Of a stretch of 64,000 bases of DNA, positions 35,443 to 43,756 are shown piece after piece. Under the pieces are notes generated by a model. It did not search any database, had not been told where the DNA came from, and saw only the letters and a program-made list of their open reading frames with translations. The position numbers and the translations under genes are program-made. This stretch comes from Paraburkholderia hayleyella (GTDB lineage Bacteria > Pseudomonadota > Gammaproteobacteria > Burkholderiales > Burkholderiaceae). The DNA is taken from contig NZ_QPES01000001.1 of assembly GCF_009455685.1 (NCBI RefSeq), forward strand, positions 868,001-932,000, written 5' to 3'. Numbering within the stretch: position 1 is the stretch's first letter; the number at the start of each line of letters is the position of its first letter.

Positions 35443-37020
35443 TCAAAAACGATAGGTGGCGGTACCGAGGATGTAGTCCCTGTCGGCGAGTGGGCGCGTG
35501 ACGGGATTCGGTGTACCAAGGAATTTCGCGTAGACCAGCGACAGCGTCAGGTTTCTGAGCCGGGTGAACGTCGCGCCGGCGGTCACCCGGTGGTCGCCTG
35601 AGCCGGTCAACGATCCCAAGGCGCCGGTGAGAGACGAGGTGCCCGTGAACGCATGGGCGTACGTGAGGGGAACGTCGAGGTCCCAGCCACTGAACACGTT
35701 TTTGTAGCTGAGGGTCCAGGCGATCTCGGCCGCCGCGGCATTCCGTGAGTTGTAGAGCTGGGAGGAGCCGTTAAGCGGTTTGACATTGCCCACATGGACA
35801 TACGAGGCTTCCGCGACGATCGTCTGGGATCCCGCGAGGAAGGTGGGCCCGATCGAATAAATAGCGGACAGGTTTGATTGCCACACGTCACCGCGTGTTG
35901 GAGCCGCGCCCAGTGGCGTATTCACCAGTACGGCCGCGCCTTGCCGATAGGAGGTCTCTCCGGCAACGCTGGCCGGTCCGACCTGACTCGAGAAACTCAG
36001 CCCCGTTAGCTTGATGTGGTCGAAGTATTTCTGCTGGTATTGCAGCGCCGGAGAGTACGTCATGACCACGCTGGGGTTCATGTCGTTGTAGTGCAGGTAA
36101 TACGCACCGATCTCCGTGTCGCCGAAGACGCGCCAGCGGGCACCTACACCCCACTGCTGATTGTTCCCGGGCCGAATGTCGTTGCCGCGCGGAATCCGGA
36201 TCCCGCCGGGGCCAATGATGAACTGGGCGCCTGGCCCCACGATATCCGAGTAATTCCAGTAACCACCAGGGGGCACCAGCCGGTTTGCGATGAAGGCAAA
36301 CTGGTAATACGCAAGCAGGCTAAAACTGGGCGTGATTTGCCATTGCGTCGAAATTTGCGGCACGGGCAACAGGATGTCTTTGACCTCGGCACCTGCGACA
36401 TACGAGCGGGCGGCATTCGTCGGCCCTTGTGCGCCAGCGATGTTCGGAAAAAACACGCTTTCGCCCCATGCGAGCACCTGGTCACCGGCTTTCACGTTCA
36501 GGCTGGTCGAGCCGAGGTGGAAGGTGTTGTAGGCGTAGGCGGCTAGTAGTTGCGGATAACCTCCCGCGAACCATCGGGCATCGCTCGTGAACTGGTTGTA
36601 AGCCCCGTTGTGGTTCACCGTAAAAGGTGAATCGTTATTGTTGGGGCGGTGATAAGCCTGGTTGTAGAACACGTTGGCGCGAACGAAGACACCCCAGTCA
36701 TCGTGTTTGAGATTGACCTCCCCCAGCAGGCTGACCTGGTTCTCGATGGGCTTGTTTCTTCCGAAGTTACGCTCGCCATCATCTCCGTTGGCATTGGCAG
36801 GCGTAAGCAGGTTTCCGCTTGGCGCACGGGTGCGCATGCCCAAACTGTAGCCGAGCGTAAAGGTGTAATCGAGCGTGGTGTCCGTACCCAGGTTGATCGT
36901 ATCGCCAGCGTAGGCCGGTGTACCGATGGTGGTGGCGCACGCGCCCCATAGCAACGCTTTGCATGTAATGCTTGCCTTGTGTATGGGGGGCGGACGACGA
37001 TGAATTGCATGAGTCTCCAT
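35443..37020 (-). CDS. DUF1302 outer-membrane beta-barrel-like protein
   Basis: This 525-residue protein has a signal peptide (cut near AYA, about residue 38) and many alternating-hydrophobic, aromatic-rich strands. It ends with a terminal phenylalanine (GTATYRF) typical of outer-membrane barrels. The segments GDQVLAWGESVFFPN and GAYYLHYND are characteristic of DUF1302. It is likely the outer-membrane entry point for steroids or other hydrophobic substrates, paired with the DUF1329 gene. Confidence 0.85.
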   Translation of the reverse strand: METHAIHRRPPPIHKASITCKALLWGACATTIGTPAYAGDTINLGTDTTLDYTFTLGYSLGMRTRAPSGNLLTPANANGDDGERNFGRNKPIENQVSLLGEVNLKHDDWGVFVRANVFYNQAYHRPNNNDSPFTVNHNGAYNQFTSDARWFAGGYPQLLAAYAYNTFHLGSTSLNVKAGDQVLAWGESVFFPNIAGAQGPTNAARSYVAGAEVKDILLPVPQISTQWQITPSFSLLAYYQFAFIANRLVPPGGYWNYSDIVGPGAQFIIGPGGIRIPRGNDIRPGNNQQWGVGARWRVFGDTEIGAYYLHYNDMNPSVVMTYSPALQYQQKYFDHIKLTGLSFSSQVGPASVAGETSYRQGAAVLVNTPLGAAPTRGDVWQSNLSAIYSIGPTFLAGSQTIVAEASYVHVGNVKPLNGSSQLYNSRNAAAAEIAWTLSYKNVFSGWDLDVPLTYAHAFTGTSSLTGALGSLTGSGDHRVTAGATFTRLRNLTLSLVYAKFLGTPNPVTRPLADRDYILGTATYRF

Positions 37021-37126
37021 CCTGTCTCCGTTTTCTGCTTATGAATTAGGCATACAGAGTCTAGAGCCCATGCGATGGGGGGAAATCATCAGAATGGATT
37101 AGGCGCTTGCCCCTGGTGACACCGCT

Positions 37127-37921
37127 TTATGACTTCTCCACGAAGGCTTCGTGCATCCCGCTGGCGGCCAGAAAAGCCGGAATCTCACCTCCGCCGTCAA
37201 GCCGAAGATTTGTGCCTGAGCTATAGGCTGCGTCGTCTGAAGCCAGGAAGAGACAGGCCGATGCCACGTCGTCCGGGGTAGCAAGCCGCCGGGCTGGAAT
37301 CGTGGCGCAGATTGCTGATAACGCGCTGGCGTTGCCGTAATGTCCGTCTTTTGCGGCATCGGTGAGCACGAGGCTGGGGCTGACCGCGCAAAGGCGCACG
37401 CGGGGGGCCCATTCGATAGCGAGCGATGCGACTGCATTCACCAGTCCAGCCTTGGCCGCGCCATAAGCGGTAGTGCCCGGTGACGGCCGGCAAGCGCTGA
37501 CGCTGGCGACGAATACCATGACGCCCCCGCATGCCTGACGCTGCATGATCGCGTTCACTCGCTGGGCGATGTGCAAGGGGGCGATCAGGTTCAGATGCAC
37601 GATCGATTCAGTCAGCCGGGGCGATGCGGTTGCAGCCCGTACAAACGGCGAACCGCCTGCATTGCTAACGAGTACATCAAGGCGGCCTGTTACCCGGCAG
37701 ATCGTGTCGAGCAGGCCGTCGATTTCTTCGATGTTGCGCAGATCTGCGGCAACGAAAGTCGCAGAGGTACCACTGGATTCGGGCAGCGTGTCCGGTTGGG
37801 TGCGTGCGCAAACGAATACCTGTGCCCCTGCCGCGAGGAACCGTTCTGCAATGCGTTGACCGATGCCTCGGGTACCGCCTGTCACGAGCACGGTCTTGCC
37901 ACTGAAATCAAATCTGTTCAT
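37127..37921 (-). CDS. SDR family oxidoreductase
   Basis: The 264-residue classical SDR has TGGTRGIG at residues 14-21, SNAG in place of NNAG, a catalytic Ser in VASVSA and Tyr-x3-Lys in AYGAAKAG. It is the first gene of the minus-strand run and is divergent from hsaD. It may be a hydroxysteroid dehydrogenase or act on a CoA ester; the sequence does not decide. Confidence 0.8.
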   Translation of the reverse strand: MNRFDFSGKTVLVTGGTRGIGQRIAERFLAAGAQVFVCARTQPDTLPESSGTSATFVAADLRNIEEIDGLLDTICRVTGRLDVLVSNAGGSPFVRAATASPRLTESIVHLNLIAPLHIAQRVNAIMQRQACGGVMVFVASVSACRPSPGTTAYGAAKAGLVNAVASLAIEWAPRVRLCAVSPSLVLTDAAKDGHYGNASALSAICATIPARRLATPDDVASACLFLASDDAAYSSGTNLRLDGGGEIPAFLAASGMHEAFVEKS

Positions 37922-37985
37922 GCGCTACCTTCATCGAGAGTGATGTCGATGATAGAAAAAATGTAGTGCTTCTTCGTAGTCTGAA

Positions 37986-38023
37986 AGGATGATGCCAGGC
38001 GTGGGAAGGGCAGGAATCATCCT
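37986..38023. promoter_or_regulatory. Inverted repeat in the divergent SDR/hsaD intergenic region
   Basis: AGGATGAT (37986-37993) and ATCATCCT (38016-38023) are perfect inverted arms with a 22-nt spacer, in the 140-nt gap between two divergent genes. The centre-to-centre spacing of 30 nt is compatible with a dimer binding on one face of the helix. It is a candidate operator; no promoter boxes were recognised. Confidence 0.35.
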
Positions 38024-38061
38024 GGTATGACTTCAGCATCCGACGACGGAGATATTCAGCC

Positions 38062-38904
38062 ATGACGCCCCCACTTGCAGCCCCGAGCGGCATCTTCACC
38101 GATACGCCCGGCGCTTTGCGGCTGCATCACTTCGAAACAGGATCAGGCCGCCCTATTGTGTTTATTCATGGGAGCGGTCCTGGCGCGAGCGGTTTCAGCA
38201 ATTTCAAACACAATTACCCGGCCTTCTGGGCGGCAGGCTACCGGGCTATTGTTGTAGACCTGCCTGGCTATGGGCAATCAGCAAAACCAGCCGATGTGGC
38301 TTATACGCTGGACTTCTTCGTCGAGGCACTGCGCAGCCAGTTGCAGGCGCTCAATGCTGGCCCCGCGGTATTGCTCGGCAACTCGCTAGGCGGGGCCATC
38401 GCGCTCGGGTATGCCTTGGCGTATCCAGCCGATGTCGAGGCACTCATCATGATGGCGCCAGGCGGTGTCGAAGATCGGGATACCTATTTCGAAATGCCAG
38501 GCATCCAGAAAATGGTCCAGTTATTCACGAATCGACAGATGAATCGGGACACCATGCGCGAGTTGCTAAAACTTCTGGTGTATGACACATCGCTTGTCAC
38601 CGATGCACTGGTCGACGAGCGCATGAAGGTGTGCATCGAACAACCGGTAGAGGTGCTGTCGACCATGAGTGTTCCGAACCTGAGTGCTTCACTTGCTGAC
38701 ATACGCTGTCCGGTGCTGGGTTTCTGGGGCGCGGACGACCGGTTTAATCCGGTCGCGGGTGCGCTCAAATTCGTCGAACACTGCCGTCATGCCCGTTTCG
38801 TGCTGATGAGCCAGTGCGGCCATTGGGTCATGGTCGAGCATCGGGATTATTTCAACCGGACATGTCTTGAGTTTCTCGCAGGCCTGGAATTGGAATTGAA
38901 ATGA
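38062..38904 (+). CDS. hsaD: 4,9-DSHA hydrolase (HsaD, meta-cleavage-product hydrolase)
   Basis: The 280-residue alpha/beta-hydrolase has the MCP-hydrolase signature HGSGPGASGFSNF, nucleophile Ser108 in GNSLGG, acid Asp near 226 in GADDRF and His254 in CGHWVMVEH. It hydrolyses the C-C bond of the HsaC product to give HIP (activated by FadD3) and 2-hydroxyhexadienoate (used by HsaE). It is transcribed divergently from the SDR at 37127 and is followed by another SDR. Confidence 0.9.
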   Translation: MTPPLAAPSGIFTDTPGALRLHHFETGSGRPIVFIHGSGPGASGFSNFKHNYPAFWAAGYRAIVVDLPGYGQSAKPADVAYTLDFFVEALRSQLQALNAGPAVLLGNSLGGAIALGYALAYPADVEALIMMAPGGVEDRDTYFEMPGIQKMVQLFTNRQMNRDTMRELLKLLVYDTSLVTDALVDERMKVCIEQPVEVLSTMSVPNLSASLADIRCPVLGFWGADDRFNPVAGALKFVEHCRHARFVLMSQCGHWVMVEHRDYFNRTCLEFLAGLELELK

Positions 38905-38962
38905 CGATGGCATCATGGGTACGCGTTGTTCGTACATTAAGTACATAAATTTTGGAGACGAC

Positions 38963-39751
38963 ATGAATCTCACGGAAAAACTGTTTGGCATGCACGGCAA
39001 GGTTGCCGCGATCACAGGCGGTGCGCGCGGGATCGGGGCCGAGACTGCACGCACGCTGGCATCCGCCGGTGCGGCCATTGCCATTCTCGATGTGCTCGTG
39101 AGCGAGGGACGGCAACTGGTGGAGGAGATCGGTATGGCTGGCGGCAAAGCTGCTTTCTGGCCGCTGGACGTGACATGTGAGGATGAGGTCCAACGGACGT
39201 TCAGCAAGCTTGTCAGCCAGTTCGGCAGGCTTGATGTGCTGGTCAACAATGCAGGTATTGATGGTCCCAACCTGCCGACTCACGAGATCACGCTTGCGCA
39301 ATGGCAGCGCGTGATGGATGTGAACGTAAACGGCGTATTTCTCTGTACCCGTTACGCGATTCCTCACATCGAAGCAGCGGGCGGCGGCTCGATCGTCAAT
39401 CTTTCATCGATGTACGGGATTGTCGGCGGGCCGGACGTCCCGGCCTATCACGCTTCAAAAGCTGCTGTGCGCATGATGGCGAAAACCGACGCGATGCTCT
39501 ATGCAGCGAAGAACATCCGGGCTAACTCAGTGCACCCGGGGTATATCCGTACACCCATGCTTGAAGAAGCATTCCGGCAGATGCAACGCGACCCCGAAGC
39601 GTCGTTCGGCTACATGGCCACACAGGTGCCGCTCGCAAGAATCGGAAGCCCGGTTGATGTTGCTGCGGGCATTCTTTATCTGGTGTCGCCCGCAGGAAGC
39701 TATGTGACCGGTGCAGAGCTGGTGATCGACGGTGGATATACCGCACGCTGA
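38963..39751 (+). CDS. SDR, hydroxysteroid-dehydrogenase-like
   Basis: The 262-residue SDR has TGGARGIG, NNAG, a catalytic Ser in NLSSMYG and Tyr-x3-Lys in AYHASK, and ends VTGAELVIDGGYTAR. GGAG lies 7 nt before the ATG at 38963; an upstream in-frame ATG (38915) overlaps the spacer without a ribosome site. It resembles 3alpha/20beta- and 7alpha-hydroxysteroid dehydrogenases in general layout. Its position after hsaD supports a steroid role. Confidence 0.78.
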   Translation: MNLTEKLFGMHGKVAAITGGARGIGAETARTLASAGAAIAILDVLVSEGRQLVEEIGMAGGKAAFWPLDVTCEDEVQRTFSKLVSQFGRLDVLVNNAGIDGPNLPTHEITLAQWQRVMDVNVNGVFLCTRYAIPHIEAAGGGSIVNLSSMYGIVGGPDVPAYHASKAAVRMMAKTDAMLYAAKNIRANSVHPGYIRTPMLEEAFRQMQRDPEASFGYMATQVPLARIGSPVDVAAGILYLVSPAGSYVTGAELVIDGGYTAR

Positions 39752-39792
39752 TGAGGCCATCGTGACGTGACGGGCGCTGATACATGGCGCTC

Positions 39793-40509
39793 TCAACCGT
39801 GCATGGGCTTGACGACGTACTGGCTAGTCGGAACCACATCGATCTTGTCGAAATCGATAAATCGCGCGCAACTGCGCATTAGCTCGTCGAAATTTCGCTG
39901 GAACTGATCGACATCGCCGACAGCCTTGAAGATCGCGTAAAGATCCGTCATGGCAGCCTCCGGATAACACTCCTCGATGATCGCGTCATATCCAGGGGCT
40001 CCATGAGTCAGCGGTCGGACCACGACATTCTGGATATATAAAAAATTATCGAGGGTTTCGATGGCGATACGGGTATGGTGGTTTTGCCAGACGTCCAGCC
40101 ATGCCTCATGCGTGAGTCGCGGTGGCCGTGTCAGGAATACGAGTTGTGAGAATCCAGGAGTACGTTCGCCTGCTTTGGGTGGAAAGCGAGTGTTGCGAAT
40201 CAGTTGGGATTCGGTGACAAGGTAGGCCGCGCAATGTGGAACGATAGCCCGCACGGTGTCATCGAAAGGCTGGCGCATCATCGGCACTGCGCTATCGATC
40301 CACACGGCTGCGGTGCCATCGATGCAGGGGTAGGTATTTTGCTGGCGCAATGCTGCGGCTGCCTCGACCTCTGTGTCGGCCGTATTGATCTGGATACCGT
40401 GTGCACCGAGAGAAAGAAGCCTGTCGGTGAGTTCTGTACGCAACGTACGACTCCACTGTCGGGGGGGAATTTGACCGTCGCGCCACAGGATGTAAATAAT
40501 TTTTTCCAT
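39793..40509 (-). CDS. EthD-domain-like protein
   Basis: The 238-residue protein contains the EthD/dimeric ferredoxin-like pattern twice in weak form. The N-terminal half begins KIIYILWRDGQIPPRQW. The C-terminal half has FSQLVFLTRPPRLTHEAWLDVWQNHHT, the clearest EthD segment, ending in a DFDKIDVVPTSQYVV strand. Such proteins are found beside steroid and polyether catabolic genes; their activity is not established. It is convergent with the SDR at 38963. Confidence 0.72.
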   Translation of the reverse strand: MEKIIYILWRDGQIPPRQWSRTLRTELTDRLLSLGAHGIQINTADTEVEAAAALRQQNTYPCIDGTAAVWIDSAVPMMRQPFDDTVRAIVPHCAAYLVTESQLIRNTRFPPKAGERTPGFSQLVFLTRPPRLTHEAWLDVWQNHHTRIAIETLDNFLYIQNVVVRPLTHGAPGYDAIIEECYPEAAMTDLYAIFKAVGDVDQFQRNFDELMRSCARFIDFDKIDVVPTSQYVVKPMHG

Positions 40510-40876
40510 AGTCCTGGCTCTAAACTGAATTGATCTGAAACAGCCTCACTACCGTGGGTGCGATGACTCCGGATGAGGCAGACAGCGTTGGACGCATGAT
40601 GTAAATCCCCATGCCTCGCAAGCTGATGCATGAATGTTAGAAACATCGGCCGTGACGCCGCATGGTCCGTCTGGATGATGAAGGTGAATAAGTGCGGTTA
40701 CATCGAAGCGCCGAAGCGCTGACGGGCGCGACAGGTCAACGTTTTCCCCTAATTTAAACGGATGAAGATCAGGGCAAGAGGGCGCGTTACCCTGATGCTG
40801 GTTCGAGGTGTATGGCCCGAACCGGAAGTAGCGCGCATCGGATTGCGGCTGTCCGTCCTGCCTTGGGGAAGAAAGC
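40510..40876. other. Intergenic region without a recognisable gene
   Basis: These 367 bases separate the divergent EthD-like gene and the small plus-strand reading frame. The GC content is lower than in the flanks. I see no RNA structure or promoter I can support; open frames here overlap both strands and lack ribosome sites. Confidence 0.5.
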
Positions 40877-41086
40877 ATGAGACTAACGATTCTGAAGCTG
40901 GTCTCAGTGACTGCGGCGGCCCTCGCTGCGGTTATTTTGTTTCGATATCTTAATGATTTGCCGGCCGTGCCCGAATCCATGCTCTCCTATGAGGCATGCC
41001 AGTTAGCGGGTTCGAATCAGTCATCCATATGCCTGAGCATTGATCCAGGCAGGATCAGCCTCGCAGCGCTTCTGGGAATGTACTAA
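40877..41086 (+). CDS. Small hypothetical membrane protein
   Basis: This 69-residue frame starts with a basic MRLTILK, then one hydrophobic helix (about residues 7-23), then a polar Cys-containing tail (two Cys). GGGGAAG lies 8-9 nt upstream and the stop is 10 nt before kst4D, so it could be a signal-anchored small protein cotranscribed with that gene. No family is recognised. It may be spurious. Confidence 0.35.
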   Translation: MRLTILKLVSVTAAALAAVILFRYLNDLPAVPESMLSYEACQLAGSNQSSICLSIDPGRISLAALLGMY

Positions 41087-41096
41087 TCGTTAGCCT

Positions 41097-42587
41097 ATGC
41101 CTGTCCACTGCTCTCCAACACAAGCGCTGAACAGCCGGAACGTCCCTCGATGGGACGCTGAACACGACGTCGTCGTGACAGGTTTTGGCGCGGCTGGCGC
41201 CTGCGCCGCAATTGAGGCGGCACAGGCCGGTGCCGACACGTTGATCGTCGAGCGCGCATCCGGCTATGGGGGTACCAGTGCGCTGTCAGGTGGCGAAATT
41301 TATCTGGGCGGTAATGGCGGTACGCCTGCCCAGAGACAAGCTGGATTTTGTGACGAAACCGAAGATTTATATCGCTACCTGGAACTGGCAGGCGGTGCCG
41401 ATGCCGACCTGGCCAGGATCCGGCTCTACGCTGAGCGCAGTCTTGAGCATCACGACTGGCTCGTCGCACAGGGGCTGAGGTACAAGAATACTTTTTTGCC
41501 GGAGCGGATGGTCGAGCCGGAAACCGATGATTGCCTGATCTGGTCGGGTAGCGAAGAATCGTGGCCCTTCAACACGGTGGCTCGTCCGTGTCCGCGTGGA
41601 CATACACCGCAATGGACGGGATGGGGCGGCGGGCAGATGTTGATGGACGTATTGGCGGCTCGTGCGCTCGCGCTTGGGGTGACCGTGCGCTATGACACTC
41701 GCGCGCAGGCGCTGGTCGTCGATGACTCTGGAGCCGTGTGTGGCGTCGTCGTTCGCTCGTTGGGACAGGACGCTTATGTGCGCTCGCGGCGTGGCATCGT
41801 GCTGTGTACGGGGGGCTTCGTGATGAATCGTGACATGGTGCGCCGTCACGCGCCTATGTTGTTGCGTTCGGCCGATCCGATTGGCAATCCGGGTGATGAC
41901 GGCAGTGGCATCCTGATGGGCGTCAGCGTAGGAGGCGCCGCGATTCATATGGATCAGGGGTTCGTTAGCTTGCCGTTTTATGCACCGGAATCACTGATCA
42001 AAGGAATTTTTGTCAATGAGCGTGGCCAGCGCTTCATCAATGAGGATGGCTACCACGGCAGAACGGGCTACCACGCGCTGCAGCAGGCGGGTGAGCGGAT
42101 ATTCCTGCTGGCTGACCATGCGGTTTATCGGGCGCCTCCCGCCTTCGCCCGAATTGATGTTGCCGCCGCTGGCGAAACCTGGGAAGAAGTAGAACAGGAA
42201 CTGAAGTTGCCGAAAAATACGCTTTGGGCGACCGTGCAGACCTACAACCACTTCGCCGCGCAGGGGAGGGATCCGGTCTTTCACAAGGAGGCAAAGTGGC
42301 TGAAGCCGCTGGATGAGCCACCCTTTGTCGCGCTGGATTGCCGGATTGACTACGCTTTCTATCCGCACTTCACGCTAGGGGGGCTCGACACTTTGCCAAC
42401 CGGGCAGGTAGTCGACGAAACACGAGCGCCGATTCGCGGGCTGTTTGCTGCTGGACGCACGACGTCCGGCTTGCCGCGTTGGGGACCGGGCTATAGCTCG
42501 GGCCTTTCGCTGGCCGACGCGACTTTTTTTGGGCGTCAGGCGGGTTGGTATGCGGGACGGTTGGCTGGGGAGGGGAGGGGGGCTTGA
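41097..42587 (+). CDS. kst4D: 3-ketosteroid delta4-(5alpha)-dehydrogenase
   Basis: This 496-residue FAD enzyme has VVVTGFGAAGACAA (25-38) and the fumarate-reductase/KstD fold. Three residues match the catalytic set I recall for the Rhodococcus delta4-(5alpha) enzyme in both identity and numbering: Tyr319 (EDGYHG), Tyr466 and Ser468 (GPGYSSG). The delta1 motif YPGAG is absent. It would desaturate 5alpha-ketosteroids at C4-C5, allowing 5alpha-androstanes into the pathway; Comamonas calls it tesI. The Gly-rich C-terminus ends in a poly-purine stretch. Confidence 0.83.
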   Translation: MPVHCSPTQALNSRNVPRWDAEHDVVVTGFGAAGACAAIEAAQAGADTLIVERASGYGGTSALSGGEIYLGGNGGTPAQRQAGFCDETEDLYRYLELAGGADADLARIRLYAERSLEHHDWLVAQGLRYKNTFLPERMVEPETDDCLIWSGSEESWPFNTVARPCPRGHTPQWTGWGGGQMLMDVLAARALALGVTVRYDTRAQALVVDDSGAVCGVVVRSLGQDAYVRSRRGIVLCTGGFVMNRDMVRRHAPMLLRSADPIGNPGDDGSGILMGVSVGGAAIHMDQGFVSLPFYAPESLIKGIFVNERGQRFINEDGYHGRTGYHALQQAGERIFLLADHAVYRAPPAFARIDVAAAGETWEEVEQELKLPKNTLWATVQTYNHFAAQGRDPVFHKEAKWLKPLDEPPFVALDCRIDYAFYPHFTLGGLDTLPTGQVVDETRAPIRGLFAAGRTTSGLPRWGPGYSSGLSLADATFFGRQAGWYAGRLAGEGRGA

Positions 42588-42732
42588 GGTGCTGTGGGTT
42601 AGGAGGGCGCGGATCTTCCTTGAGCGTCTTTCCGAGCGTGTCGCGTTCGCTGTTTTGCGGAACAGATGTAATTTTGCGGAGCAAAGAAAAAGGGCTTAGC
42701 CGACCACCAGCATCTCCATTATTTATCGCTAC

Positions 42733-43170
42733 CTATTGTGATGGATGGTTCATCTTTTCCAGTTCCTCAATTTCACGCAGATGTGCGTATTGTTCCTTCC
42801 TTCGGTTATAGACACACTCTCCGTAAATTACGTCCCACATGTTTCGGATGTTTGGTCCCGTTTCAGAAGGCTCCCATTCCGAACCAGCTTGCTTGTTGAG
42901 CATGCAAAACCGCAAGTTCCGATCTGCAGTGGACATGAATTCCTTTAGTAACACAGCATTGTGATTGCCATGCGGCATCGCTGCGGCTAACTTGTTTGCT
43001 ATTGCCTGGCTCTTTTTCTGGATCGCGTTCGCAGACCCGAGATAACACGTCGTGTCCATACTGCTGCTACCGCTAAGGTGCTTGAGGCAGTCGTCATCCG
43101 CACTGTCCGCGTAACACAAAGACATCGTGACACAAGGAACCAAAAATAAAAGTGTTTTAATGATGCGCAT
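42733..43170 (-). CDS. LprI/DUF1311-like secreted lysozyme-inhibitor-type protein, probable immunity protein
   Basis: The 145-residue protein has a signal peptide (cut after SLCYA near residue 21). The mature part has four conserved-looking Cys (DDDCLKHL, TTCYLGS, LRFCML, YGECVYNRR) and ends with a charged helix, the LprI/DUF1311 pattern. Some LprI-type proteins inhibit lysozymes in the periplasm. Its ATG lies inside the 3' end of the lysozyme gene (14-nt overlap, AGGGG upstream), so the two are translationally coupled. This strongly suggests it protects the producer from that lysozyme. Confidence 0.7.
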   Translation of the reverse strand: MRIIKTLLFLVPCVTMSLCYADSADDDCLKHLSGSSSMDTTCYLGSANAIQKKSQAIANKLAAAMPHGNHNAVLLKEFMSTADRNLRFCMLNKQAGSEWEPSETGPNIRNMWDVIYGECVYNRRKEQYAHLREIEELEKMNHPSQ

Positions 43171-43756
43171 CGTATACCCCTGTTCCAAATAAACGTGCTT
43201 CGGATTCGCGTCTCTGACGCAACCTGGGATTGCTGACGTGGAATCTACGGATAAGGTCAGGCATCGTTTCATAGTGCCCGTGGTTGACTTCATCTGCTAT
43301 TTCCCTGACGGCACTGCCTGCACCAGCGTTAAATACAACGCTTACCATAGCATCGTACTCGTAATGAAAAAGCGGGACTTTCACAAGAGAGTTCAATCTT
43401 TTTTGAACTAGCTCCAAGTCGTGCCTCAGAAGGTTTTTTGCACGCTCCGCCGATATTATTTGGCCGACGTACAAATTGTCATTCGGCAAGACAAGGTGTC
43501 CGCATCCGACCGTAGGATTTCCTCGGTCATCACGGTAGACCTGCAAAATCATCCCTTCCACTACCTGAACGTCTATATGGGTATGATTCGAATAAAAGAT
43601 ACGCGTAATGCCGTTCATTCTTCCACTTTCCCATTCACCCAGAAACGCGAGGCATTGATTCGTTGCCTGCCACGGCTTTCCGAATCGCGGGGTGGATGTC
43701 GTTACGCAGGAGTTGGGATCAGTATTTGTTATCGCGGTGCAAAGTGCTTCAGACAT
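43157..43756 (-). CDS. GH24 (T4-type) lysozyme, probable type VI secretion effector
   Basis: The 199-residue protein has about 60 leader residues and then a GH24 muramidase domain. The catalytic signature is E67-x8-D76-x5-T82 within VVEGMILQVYRDDRGNPT, followed by VGCGH and the FNAGAGSAV substrate-groove segment. No signal peptide is visible. Together with the PAAR gene whose stop overlaps its ATG (TGATG) and the coupled inhibitor-like gene after it, the lysozyme is probably delivered by a type VI system rather than acting in phage lysis. Confidence 0.78.
   Translation of the reverse strand: MSEALCTAITNTDPNSCVTTSTPRFGKPWQATNQCLAFLGEWESGRMNGITRIFYSNHTHIDVQVVEGMILQVYRDDRGNPTVGCGHLVLPNDNLYVGQIISAERAKNLLRHDLELVQKRLNSLVKVPLFHYEYDAMVSVVFNAGAGSAVREIADEVNHGHYETMPDLIRRFHVSNPRLRQRRESEARLFGTGVYDAHH

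Noticed and set aside
40549..40980. A 143-codon minus-strand open frame in the gap before kst4D
   Set aside because: No ribosome site, no domain, and it overlaps the start of the small plus-strand frame at 40877.
43157..43756. Prophage endolysin
   Set aside because: There are no holin, spanin, tail or capsid genes nearby, and the coupled PAAR and inhibitor-like genes fit type VI secretion better.
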